Below, piece by piece: positions 32,521 through 39,495 of a stretch of 42,989 nucleotides of DNA (position 1 is its first letter; the number at the start of each line of letters is the position of its first letter). The DNA comes from Deinococcus sp. Its GTDB lineage: Bacteria > Deinococcota > Deinococci > Deinococcales > Deinococcaceae. The position numbers and the translations under genes are program-made. Where the stretch lies: NCBI GenBank assembly GCA_018260375.1, contig JAGLBF010000003.1, forward strand, positions 1 through 42,989. Reading direction: 5' to 3'. Below the pieces are notes generated by a model. That model saw only the letters and a program-made list of their open reading frames with translations. It was not told the DNA's origin and did no database searches.

Positions 32521-33696
32521 ATGACGTTGCGTGAACAGTCTGCTGACCTCCCCGCCACCAGTGCACTTGAGCATGTGCTGCTCACCCCTGGCCCCACGCC
32601 GATTCATCCTGAGGCGATGAAGGCGCTTACCCGGGTGATGCTGGGCCATATGGATCCCGAAGTCTTTAAGATGAACAGCGCTATACAGCACGACCTGCGG
32701 GTGATGTACGGCACCGAGCCAGAAGCCTTTACTGCGCTGCTGGCCGGCACAGGCAGCTTGGGTATGGAAGCGGGGTTTGCCAATCTCGTAGAAAAGGGCG
32801 ACGACATTCTGGTGTGTACCAACGGCTCATTCGGGCGGCGCATGGCCGAGATGGCGGCGCGTTACGGAGCCAATGTGCGCCTGGTCACCGCGCCACTGGG
32901 TGAGGCGATTAACCCGGCTGACGTAGCCGCGCACCTAGACGGCGTGCAGATGGTAGCGGTCGTCCACGGTGAAACCAGCACGGGCGTGCTCAACCCCGTC
33001 CCCGAAATTGCCGAAATCGTCCGCCACAGTGGAGCGCTGCTGACTGTAGACGCGGTGACGACAGCAGGCATGGAGCCTTTTTACATGCAAGACTGGGAAG
33101 TGGACTACGCCTATACGGGCGCGCAAAAGTGCCTCTCGGCCCCTCCCGGGCTGGCCCCGATCGCGGTGAGCGAGCGTGCCTTTGCCCGCTACGCCGCTCG
33201 AAAAACGCCCACACCGCTATGGTACTGCGACTTTGAGGGCCTGCGTGACTACTGGATAGAGCACACCTACCACCACACCATACCGGTCAACTTGCACTTT
33301 GCCTTTGAAGCCGCCTTGCGCGCCGCGCTTGAGGAAGGCTTACCCAACCGCCAGCAGCGGGTGCGCCAGATGGGCCGCGCTATTGTCACCTCGCTGGCGC
33401 CTCTAGGCTTTAGCCACTACGTGAAACGCGAACAAGACCGCCTGCCTACCGTACTGGCGCTGCGCCTCCCCGAAGGCTTTGATGACGCGGGCGTGCGCGC
33501 CGAACTGCGCAAACGCGAAATCAGCGTGACAGGCGGGCTAGGCCCCACAGCGGGGGTTATCTGGCGGCTGGGGCTGATGGGCGAATCAGCCCGCCCCGCG
33601 CCCTACCGCGCCCTGATGATGGCCCTAGAGGATATTTTGGGCGCAGATGGCCTGATGAGGCGCTATGAGGCGGCACTCGAAGCCCAGGGCCTTTAA
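32521..33696 (+). CDS. Class V aminotransferase (alanine-glyoxylate/serine-pyruvate type)
   Basis: A 391-residue PLP enzyme of the small class V aminotransferases that include alanine-glyoxylate and serine-glyoxylate/pyruvate transaminases. The N-terminal signature is LLTPGPTPIHPEAMKAL. PLP contacts are seen in AGTGSLGMEAG, in VVHGETSTG and in LTVDAVTT; the PLP lysine is in TGAQKCLSAPPGLAP. The C-terminal substrate Arg region is GVIWRLGLMGESA. The start at 32521 (MTLREQ) is chosen because TATACT lies 6 bases upstream, and a longer version would run through the promoter. The substrate is uncertain; nearby lysC suggests amino acid metabolism but not its exact role. Confidence 0.88.
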   Translation: MTLREQSADLPATSALEHVLLTPGPTPIHPEAMKALTRVMLGHMDPEVFKMNSAIQHDLRVMYGTEPEAFTALLAGTGSLGMEAGFANLVEKGDDILVCTNGSFGRRMAEMAARYGANVRLVTAPLGEAINPADVAAHLDGVQMVAVVHGETSTGVLNPVPEIAEIVRHSGALLTVDAVTTAGMEPFYMQDWEVDYAYTGAQKCLSAPPGLAPIAVSERAFARYAARKTPTPLWYCDFEGLRDYWIEHTYHHTIPVNLHFAFEAALRAALEEGLPNRQQRVRQMGRAIVTSLAPLGFSHYVKREQDRLPTVLALRLPEGFDDAGVRAELRKREISVTGGLGPTAGVIWRLGLMGESARPAPYRALMMALEDILGADGLMRRYEAALEAQGL

Positions 33697-33754
33697 GCTT
33701 AACCCTGAACAGTGCCCCGCTCTGCCTATGCTGTCTTCCCGTACACTGGGAACT

Positions 33755-35173
33755 ATGTCCGATACTCAGCAACAACTTCTGGTTATGAAATTTGGCGGCA
33801 CCAACATGGGCGACTCGCGGGCGATTCGGCACTCCGGAAGCCTGGTAGGGCGTAGTCTGACGCAGGGCGCTCAGGTGGTGGTGGTGGTCTCTGCCATGAG
33901 TGGCGTGACCAATCAGCTGCTCAGCATTGCCGACGCGGCTGAAAGGGGCGACATTGCGGGGGCCAATGACGCCATTGCCGCCATGCGTACCCGTCACTTT
34001 ACGGCGGCGCAAGAACTGGGTGCCGCGCCCGACAGTGCCGAGGTTCGCGAGCTGCGCGAGCTCCACGAAACCCTGCGCCAGGCGGTGTACGGGGTGTACT
34101 TGTTGCGCGAACTGACCCCGCGCAGCCGCGACCTGATTGTGGCCTTTGGCGAACGCCTCTCGGCTCCGCTGATGTCGGTGGCCCTCACTCAGCAAGGCTT
34201 TAAGGCCCACCACCTGATGGGCGGTCAGGCGGGGATCATCACCGACAATCACTTTGGCAATGCCAAGCCGCTGTCCACCAGCGCCGAGCGCATCCGCGAC
34301 CGCCTGGGCGGGCTGCTGAGTGCGGGTATTACTCCCGTAGTGTCGGGCTTTATGGGCGAAACAGAACAGGGAGCCATCACCACGCTGGGGCGCGGCGGCA
34401 CCGACTTTTCGGCAACGATTATCGGCGCGGCGCTGGGTGCTGACGAAGTGTGGGCCTGGAAAGACGTAGACGGCGTAATGACTGCTGACCCCCGCAGCGT
34501 ACCAGCGGCGCAAAATATCGCCCAACTCAGCTACGGTGAGGTGATGGAACTAGCCTATTTCGGGGCCAAAGTGCTGCATCCGCTGGCGGTCACGCCGCTT
34601 CAGCAAGCGGGCATTCCGTTAAGGGTCAAGAGTGCCGCTGACCCCGACTTTGCCGGCACGCTGGTTACTGCTGAGCCGGAGCGCGACGACAGCAGGCCCG
34701 TCAAAGCCGTGACGGCCATCAAAAACGCCAGTATCATCAACGTAGCGGGTGCGGGGATACTGGGCGCGCCTGATGTGGTCGCTGAAATCTTCGGGGCGCT
34801 GGCGCGTGAAAGCATCACCCTGCTGATGGTCTCGCAGTCATCCAGCATGAGCAATGTGTCGCTGGTTATCCCCGGCGGGCATGAGGAGCGCACCACCCAG
34901 GCCCTCAGCACCCGCCTAAGCGCCCAAGGCCTGCAGTTGGAGGTGCAGCGCGGCGTGGCGGTGCTCGCCATTGTCGGCTCAGGCATGTACGGCACCAAGG
35001 GCGTGTCTGCCAAGCTGTTTGGCGCACTGGCTCAGGCAGATGTGAATATTTTGATGATTTCGCAGGGGTCAAGTGAGCTGAATATCAGCGTTGCTATTGA
35101 AGAAAGTGACGTGGACACGGCAACACGGGCCGTTCATACGGCGTTCGGGCTAGATGCGGCAAGTGGTGCGTAG
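33755..35173 (+). CDS. lysC: Aspartate kinase
   Basis: A 472-residue aspartokinase, first step of the Lys/Met/Thr pathway. The kinase domain begins LLVMKFGGTNMGDS (residues 8-21). Further motifs are VVVSAMSGVTNQLL, RDLIVAFGERLSAPLM, TLGRGGTDFSATIIGAALGADEVWAWKDVDGVMTADPR, and YFGAKVLHPLAV. Two ACT domains follow: ITLLMVSQSSSMSNVSLVI and VNILMISQGSSELNISVAI. It is monofunctional, with no homoserine dehydrogenase fusion, and resembles the ThrA/LysC-type kinases. The start at 33755 has TACACT 7 bases upstream (33742-33747); longer starts inside the aminotransferase gene are rejected. Feedback control by an amino acid is likely through the ACT domains. Confidence 0.93.
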   Translation: MSDTQQQLLVMKFGGTNMGDSRAIRHSGSLVGRSLTQGAQVVVVVSAMSGVTNQLLSIADAAERGDIAGANDAIAAMRTRHFTAAQELGAAPDSAEVRELRELHETLRQAVYGVYLLRELTPRSRDLIVAFGERLSAPLMSVALTQQGFKAHHLMGGQAGIITDNHFGNAKPLSTSAERIRDRLGGLLSAGITPVVSGFMGETEQGAITTLGRGGTDFSATIIGAALGADEVWAWKDVDGVMTADPRSVPAAQNIAQLSYGEVMELAYFGAKVLHPLAVTPLQQAGIPLRVKSAADPDFAGTLVTAEPERDDSRPVKAVTAIKNASIINVAGAGILGAPDVVAEIFGALARESITLLMVSQSSSMSNVSLVIPGGHEERTTQALSTRLSAQGLQLEVQRGVAVLAIVGSGMYGTKGVSAKLFGALAQADVNILMISQGSSELNISVAIEESDVDTATRAVHTAFGLDAASGA

Positions 35174-35247
35174 GGGGTAATAAGCCACTTGACTTAGCCT
35201 GTACTACATCACTTTGCAGACGCGCTTTGACTCACTGCGCGCGCACA

Positions 35248-35306
35248 ATAACCCTCAAAGGAAGCCAATTCATTCATGGTTTCTACTGAGGGTTATGTAT
35301 GAATGA
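35248..35306 (+). promoter_or_regulatory. Possible pseudoknot translational control element
   Basis: ATAACCCTCA (35248-35257) is fully complementary to TGAGGGTTAT (35287-35296), which contains the presumed ribosome site GAGGG. TCATTCAT (35270-35277) is complementary to ATGAATGA (35299-35306), which includes the start codon. The 5' arm of the second pair lies in the loop of the first, an H-type pseudoknot order. Both the ribosome site and the start codon would be masked. Confidence 0.45.
35276..35302 (+). CDS. Possible eight-residue leader peptide
   Basis: ATG GTT TCT ACT GAG GGT TAT GTA TGA encodes MVSTEGYV. AAAGGAAG at 35257-35264 could be its ribosome site. Its stop overlaps the start of the 57-residue gene in ATGA, so ribosomes reaching the stop could open the masking structure and reinitiate. 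It may be fortuitous. Confidence 0.35.
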   Translation: MVSTEGYV

Positions 35307-35472
35307 GTACCATAAAGAACAACACGCCCGTCAGCACTTAGCGCAGTTACACGCGCAGGCTGAGCAGTACCGCGCCGCAAAACAGAACAAAGTCCGTCCC
35401 AACTGGCGCAACTGGTTTGCCCGCTTGATTGTCTCCATGCCCGCACGGCTTCAGTGGACACGGGACTCATAG
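35299..35472 (+). CDS. Basic 57-residue protein of unknown function
   Basis: A 57-residue protein, unknown to me, with an N-terminal helix rich in His, Gln and Ala (MNEYHKEQHARQHLAQLHAQ) and a C-terminal amphipathic Trp/Arg-rich segment (RPNWRNWFARLIVSMPARL). The second segment could sit on a membrane surface. The ATG at 35299 follows GAGGG by 7 bases. Codon use and the absence of any alternative ORF in this stretch support it. It lies between lysC and a secreted protein. I cannot suggest a function from the sequence. Confidence 0.5.
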   Translation: MNEYHKEQHARQHLAQLHAQAEQYRAAKQNKVRPNWRNWFARLIVSMPARLQWTRDS

Positions 35473-35493
35473 CTTCACGTTAAACTAAGCTTT

Positions 35494-36153
35494 ATGGTCT
35501 TGAAATGGCACTTTGTTCTGCCTGCTTTGGCACTCAGTATGGCTTATGCAGGTGACATTCACAGGCTCAGTCAGGTCATTTTTTGGCCCAATAGCTCCGC
35601 AGTTTTGGCGGTAGATGAGGGCCAACACGACGGCTCGGGCTATCCCTTCGTGGAATTTACGGTGCTGGATACCCGCACGGGCAAAACGCTCTGGCACGCG
35701 GCGCAGCACCCTGAGCATGAAGGTGATGTGACGCAGTTGCGCGAAAAATGGTTCAAAGTCTACTCGGCAACGGTGCAGCAGCGCTTTGGGTTCACCACCG
35801 CAACACCGTCCAAGCCGCGTTACCAGTTGCCCGCGCCCGACCTTGTGCCCGCTGTCATGTGGGGCAAAACTCAGGTGAATGTAAACCTATGGGCTAAGCC
35901 TGTACCTATCGTCATTCAAGCGTCTCCCAGCGGCGAAAAATGTCCCGCCTGGGTCTTCTGGAGGCCGCAAAGTTACGCGCTGTATGTCGGCGGGCAAAAG
36001 CTGGCGGCGGGCAACTATCAGTGTGCCGTGGGCTACTCACTCTCGCGGGTAGACGTGAAGGGAAACCGCGTGCTCATCGCTATAAACGCCTTTACTGCAG
36101 GCTTTGAAGGGCCGAACAATGAACAGATTTTAGTGGCAGCTACCCTAAAATAA
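35494..36153 (+). CDS. Secreted protein, DUF2259-like
   Basis: A 219-residue protein with a signal peptide (MVLKWHFVLPALALSMAYA, cleavage near Gly-Asp). The stretch AVDEGQHDGSGYPFVEFTVLDTRTG closely resembles the DGSGFPYAEIFVIDV pattern of DUF2259, a family of predicted secreted proteins of unknown role. The C-terminal half is beta-rich (VNLWAKPVPIVIQASP, RVLIAINAFTAGFEG). It is exported or periplasmic. TAAACT lies 7 bases before the ATG (35481-35486). The stop codon lies at the edge of the palindromic repeat, so the gene's 3' end may have been shaped by it. Confidence 0.6.
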   Translation: MVLKWHFVLPALALSMAYAGDIHRLSQVIFWPNSSAVLAVDEGQHDGSGYPFVEFTVLDTRTGKTLWHAAQHPEHEGDVTQLREKWFKVYSATVQQRFGFTTATPSKPRYQLPAPDLVPAVMWGKTQVNVNLWAKPVPIVIQASPSGEKCPAWVFWRPQSYALYVGGQKLAAGNYQCAVGYSLSRVDVKGNRVLIAINAFTAGFEGPNNEQILVAATLK

Positions 36154-36305
36154 TCCGTATTGGCCCCTAATACAGATTCCGATTGATTTGGCGTACTTCC
36201 GAATCAATCAGGGCGGATGCGAGTGGGAACAGCATACGGACTGCGCGGTATGGAACCGCAGGCGGCGCTTTTCCGACTGTGGTGGAATTTAGCGGCAGTC
36301 CGTAT
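36151..36305. repeat. Complete palindromic intergenic repeat (copy A)
   Basis: Three inverted repeats in succession. AATCCGTATT (36152-36161) nearly matches the complement of AATACAGATT (36169-36178). GATTGATT (36181-36188) pairs with AATCAATC (36202-36209). ATACGGACTGC (36234-36244) pairs perfectly with GCAGTCCGTAT (36295-36305) around an inner GCGGT/ACCGC hairpin. It lies between convergent genes and probably folds as a branched structure. No transposase is encoded, so it is a MITE-like or small noncoding repeat. Confidence 0.9.
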
Positions 36306-36328
36306 AACCAAGTATCTAGCCAAGAATC

Positions 36329-37291
36329 TTAAGGGAGCGCCGACAAAAACCGCAGCCAGTTGCCGCCCATCACCGCTTGTCCCAGCTCAAGCTGGGCAAT
36401 ATCGGCGTAGCGCTCTAGGCCTAGAGGCATTTTTTCAACACCAAAGCCGCCGTCTAGGTCGCTGCCTAAGCCCACATGTTGCTCGCCTACCAGCTTGGCA
36501 AAGTGCTCGGCGTGGCGCGTGACTTCGCTCAGGGGTGCGCGCTCGAATTCAGCTCGGGGCCACAGGAACTTGCTGAGCAGCACCAGCCCAATAACCCCGC
36601 CCTGCGCGGCAACGGTGCGGGCCATGTCGTCACTGAGTTGCCGGTTGGTCGGCACAAACGTGCGGCTGTTGCTGTGTGAGGCCATGATGCGGGGCTGCAA
36701 CTCGGCGGCCTCAAAAAACGCCTCTTCGTCCAGGTGCGACATGTCCTGTATCACCCCCAAATCGCGCATACCAGCCAGTAAGTCGCGGCCCCTGTCGCTC
36801 AGCGGCCCAGGCGCGTCTGTTCCGCCCGCATAGCGCGTTTGCCCCCAAGCGAGGCCAATGGCACGCACCCCCGCCGCGTACCAGTACGGCAGGTCATCCA
36901 CGTCGCGCAGCGGGTCGGCTCCTTCTATCAGCAGCACTACGCCCAGCGGCGCCTCGGCGCTGTATTCTGCCGCGTGGCGCTGCACCTCCTCTCCGGTAGT
37001 CAGCAGCCGAATATGCCCCGCGTCTTGCCAGCGCTGGTACTGCTCAAGCTGCGCTTGCGCCTGCGCTCTGGCCTCTTGCCAGGTGGTGTAGCCTGCATGC
37101 GCGTCCGTTTGCGGCAGGGCAAAGAGCGTGCCAAAGCACAGGCCCACCCCCGCCCGGCGGATTTCATCAAAGGTCACAGCGGCCCGCTGGCCTGCCACAG
37201 GGTCGTGCGCGCGCAATTCACTGAGGCTCAGGGTCAGGTCGCGGCCTAGCTGGGCATTAAAAGCCAGGTCAAGGTGTGCGTCAATGTACAT
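36329..37291 (-). CDS. Membrane dipeptidase family (M19) dipeptidase
   Basis: A 320-residue M19 zinc dipeptidase. The N-terminus MYIDAHLDLAFNAQLG has the HxD zinc motif (His6, Asp8). Visible later are LLIEGADPL, VRAIGLAWGQTRYAGGTD, DMSHLDEEAF and IMASHSNSRTF, and the C-terminal HVGLGSDLDGGFG, all typical of M19. It cleaves dipeptides in the cytosol or envelope; no signal peptide is seen. The start at 37291 is 11 bases inside the end of the upstream HAD gene, so the two are coupled. The longer version to 37399 is rejected. Confidence 0.9.
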   Translation of the reverse strand: MYIDAHLDLAFNAQLGRDLTLSLSELRAHDPVAGQRAAVTFDEIRRAGVGLCFGTLFALPQTDAHAGYTTWQEARAQAQAQLEQYQRWQDAGHIRLLTTGEEVQRHAAEYSAEAPLGVVLLIEGADPLRDVDDLPYWYAAGVRAIGLAWGQTRYAGGTDAPGPLSDRGRDLLAGMRDLGVIQDMSHLDEEAFFEAAELQPRIMASHSNSRTFVPTNRQLSDDMARTVAAQGGVIGLVLLSKFLWPRAEFERAPLSEVTRHAEHFAKLVGEQHVGLGSDLDGGFGVEKMPLGLERYADIAQLELGQAVMGGNWLRFLSALP

Positions 37292-37967
37292 GAGCAGATG
37301 TTGGTGGTTGAATATCCAGATAGTCAAGCACTTCCCCAATCTCATGCAGCGTTCCTTCTTCGCGCTGGTGAAGATTGATGCGGTGGGCCACCATACCAAC
37401 GCTGCGGGCGGCGTCTACATTCTCCTGTTTGTCGTCAATAAACAAAATATCTTGGTGGGGCAAGCCCAGTTGCGCCGCTGCCAGGACAAAAACCTCAGGC
37501 GCGGGCTTATGCACGCCCAGGGCGCAACTACTCAGCGCCGTGTCAACCAGGTCAGCGATGCCCAGGGCTTCGAGCGAAGGCATGATGTTGGGCAGCGTAT
37601 TGCTGAGAATACCAATCTTGAGACCGCGCGCTCGCAAGCTGATTAGCAAATCGCGCAGCCCAGGCACAGGCTTGAGAAAAGCGGTGTAGGGATACCGCGC
37701 CATCAGCTCCTCGCCCGCCTGCGGGTCAAGGCCTAGCCGCTCCGCTAGCCCCTCGCTGTAATGTTGCCAAAAGGCCCGCTCATCTTCCAGGGTACGCAAA
37801 TCCCACCAGGTGCCGAAATGATCAGCCCAGTGGCGCTGCATGACGCGCAGCACTTCTTCTGGATCTTGCTGATAGCGCTGCACCAACCACCTGGCCGCCT
37901 CAACGTAGACCGTGGGGTCGGATATGCTAATCGTGTCGTCTCGGTCAAGGAGCAGGGCGCGAATCAT
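37281..37967 (-). CDS. HAD superfamily hydrolase
   Basis: A 228-residue phosphatase-like HAD protein with a Cap-1 type helical insert. The motifs are I, LLLDRDDT (nucleophile Asp8, acid Asp10); II, ILSNT; III, a Lys in GVHKPAPEVF; and IV, DILFIDDKQENVDAA. The REG-2/YjjG-like layout suggests a phosphatase of small metabolites, but the substrate is not evident. TATTAT lies 6 bases before the ATG (37974-37979). Its 5' promoter lies directly against the palindromic repeat copy B. It is co-transcribed with the dipeptidase. Confidence 0.85.
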   Translation of the reverse strand: MIRALLLDRDDTISISDPTVYVEAARWLVQRYQQDPEEVLRVMQRHWADHFGTWWDLRTLEDERAFWQHYSEGLAERLGLDPQAGEELMARYPYTAFLKPVPGLRDLLISLRARGLKIGILSNTLPNIMPSLEALGIADLVDTALSSCALGVHKPAPEVFVLAAAQLGLPHQDILFIDDKQENVDAARSVGMVAHRINLHQREEGTLHEIGEVLDYLDIQPPTSAHVH

Positions 37968-37985
37968 GGTTTAATAATAAGGTAT

Positions 37986-38122
37986 AATACGGATTCCGAT
38001 TGATTTGGCGTACTTCCGAATCAATCAGGGCGGATGCGAGTGGGAACAGCATACGGACTGCGCGGTATGGAGCCGCAGGCGGCGCTTTTCCGACTGTGGT
38101 GGAATGGAGCGGCAGTCCGTAT
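37986..38122. repeat. Complete palindromic intergenic repeat (copy B)
   Basis: Begins AATACGGATTCCGATTGATT, followed by AATCAATC. The outer arms ATACGGACTGC (38051-38061) and GCAGTCCGTAT (38112-38122) match copy A, but TGGAGC replaces TTTAGC near the right arm and GAGCC replaces GAACC in the inner hairpin. It lies between the divergent HAD and gluQ genes. The rest of the spacer, 38123-38264, contains the direct repeat TTTGAACCT. Confidence 0.9.
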
Positions 38123-38264
38123 CATACGGGTTCTGTTTGAACCTCAGAGTTGAGCCCCAGATTTGAACCTTGGTCACAACGCGGTGTCACAATGCAGTGA
38201 AAGAGAGCCAGCGGGCGTAGCCACAACAATGAAGCAAGAGGCCATCATCCACCACCAGACCACC

Positions 38265-39119
38265 ATGCGCGGACGGTACGCCCCCAGCCCCACCGGTGCC
38301 ATGCACCTGGGCAACGCCCGCACCGCGCTGCTGGCCTGGTTGCACAGCCGCGCCCAGGGCGGCACGCACATCCTCCGCATCGAAGACCTGGATACGGGGC
38401 GTGTCAGGCCCTGGGCGACCGATCTCATCAAGCAAGACCTGCTGTGGTTGGGCCTTGACTGGGATGAGGAATACCAGCAGTCGTCGCGCCTTCACCACTA
38501 CGAACAAGCCCTTGCACGGCTAGATACTTATCCCTGCACCTGTAGCCGCAAAGAATTGTTGGCCGCCGTAACAGACAGCGCCAGCGCCCCACACGGCACG
38601 GAGGCGGTGTATCCAGGCACCTGTCGCCGTGTTCAAGCTCACCCAGAGCGCCCCGCTGCCCTGCGCTGGCGCGTACCTGACGGGGAGGTTTGCATGACAG
38701 ACAGCGGCACAGGCCAAAGCATTTGTCATAACCTGCCGCGTGACGTGGGCGATATTGTGCTGCGGCGCAGTGACGGTGTGTACGCCTATCACCTGGCGGT
38801 GGTGGTTGATGACGCGCTGATGACGATCACCGACATCGTGCGCGGCGCTGACCTATTACCAGCCACACCGCGCCAGGTGGCCTTGCAGCGAGCATTAGGT
38901 TACTCCACGCCCCGCTACTATCACGTGCCCCTGATGACCGACTACGCGGGTGAGCGCCTCGCCAAACGCGGCGGTGCGCCCAGCGTGGCGGCCCTGCGTG
39001 AAAGCGGCGAACAGCCTGAGCGCGTTCTGGCGCAACTGGCGCGGAGCCTGGGCTGGGCCGTGGGAGAAGGGGTGACAGCGGCGGAACTGCTTGGGGAGGC
39101 TGTGGGACGTGGGTTGTAG
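38265..39119 (+). CDS. gluQ: Glutamyl-Q tRNA(Asp) synthetase
   Basis: A 284-residue GluQ-RS, a truncated glutamyl-tRNA synthetase without the anticodon-binding domain. It attaches glutamate to queuosine in the anticodon of tRNA-Asp. The class I start RGRYAPSPTGAMHLGNARTALLAWL holds the HLGN (HIGH) motif. RIEDLDTGR, the Cys-x-Cys zinc ligands (YPCTCSRKE), YPGTCRR and the KMSKS-like ERLAKRGGA follow. The start is placed at 38265 from the family N-terminus; the ATG at 38229 would add 12 residues. Neither has a clear Shine-Dalgarno or TANNNT box. It ends close to a decayed gene. Confidence 0.88.
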   Translation: MRGRYAPSPTGAMHLGNARTALLAWLHSRAQGGTHILRIEDLDTGRVRPWATDLIKQDLLWLGLDWDEEYQQSSRLHHYEQALARLDTYPCTCSRKELLAAVTDSASAPHGTEAVYPGTCRRVQAHPERPAALRWRVPDGEVCMTDSGTGQSICHNLPRDVGDIVLRRSDGVYAYHLAVVVDDALMTITDIVRGADLLPATPRQVALQRALGYSTPRYYHVPLMTDYAGERLAKRGGAPSVAALRESGEQPERVLAQLARSLGWAVGEGVTAAELLGEAVGRGL

Positions 39120-39146
39120 GTTGTGGAAAATGCTGGGCTTGCCGTT

Positions 39147-39429
39147 ATGAAACGCGCCTGCCTGCCGCTGGTCGCGCTGACGGCCTGATCAACCGTGAAG
39201 GTGCGCGGCGGTCAGGTGGTCGGCAAAGGTGCAACGATGGAAAACCTGTTCAGCGACATTGAAAAGAGTATCGCGGAAGCGGCGCGGCCAGACTCCTGCC
39301 AGGTGATTGAAGTCAGCTACGATGCCACCGGTGGCCATGTGCTCTCTGCTTGCTTCCTTTCAGAATCTGACAAGAGGACTGATGGACGCTTCCGGCGGGT
39401 ACAACATTGCCAAATTCTGGCGTGAGTAA
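39147..39429 (+). pseudogene. Decayed DUF6174-like lipoprotein gene
   Basis: The start MKRACLPLVALTA is a lipoprotein-type signal that is cut by TGA at 39186-39188, right where the lipobox Cys is expected. The same frame then runs on as VKVRGGQVV, TMENLFSDIEKSI, VIEVSYDATGGHVLSACFL, a pattern typical of DUF6174 (V-x-V-x-G-x-V-V ... L-F-x-x-I ... V-x-Y-D). The end, LMDASGGYNIAKFWRE before TAA, needs a shift to the +1 frame near 39370. The middle of the gene also seems missing. It is a lipoprotein gene broken by a stop, an internal deletion and a frameshift. Confidence 0.6.
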
Positions 39430-39495
39430 CCTACTCAGCCCCTAAGCCACTTAGCGCATACCCAATGTCTCCGCCCTATGTCACACTAAAAATCA

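Noticed and set aside
36151..36305. Insertion sequence
   Set aside because: The element has terminal inverted repeats but no space for a transposase and no clear target duplication, so it is kept as a noncoding repeat.
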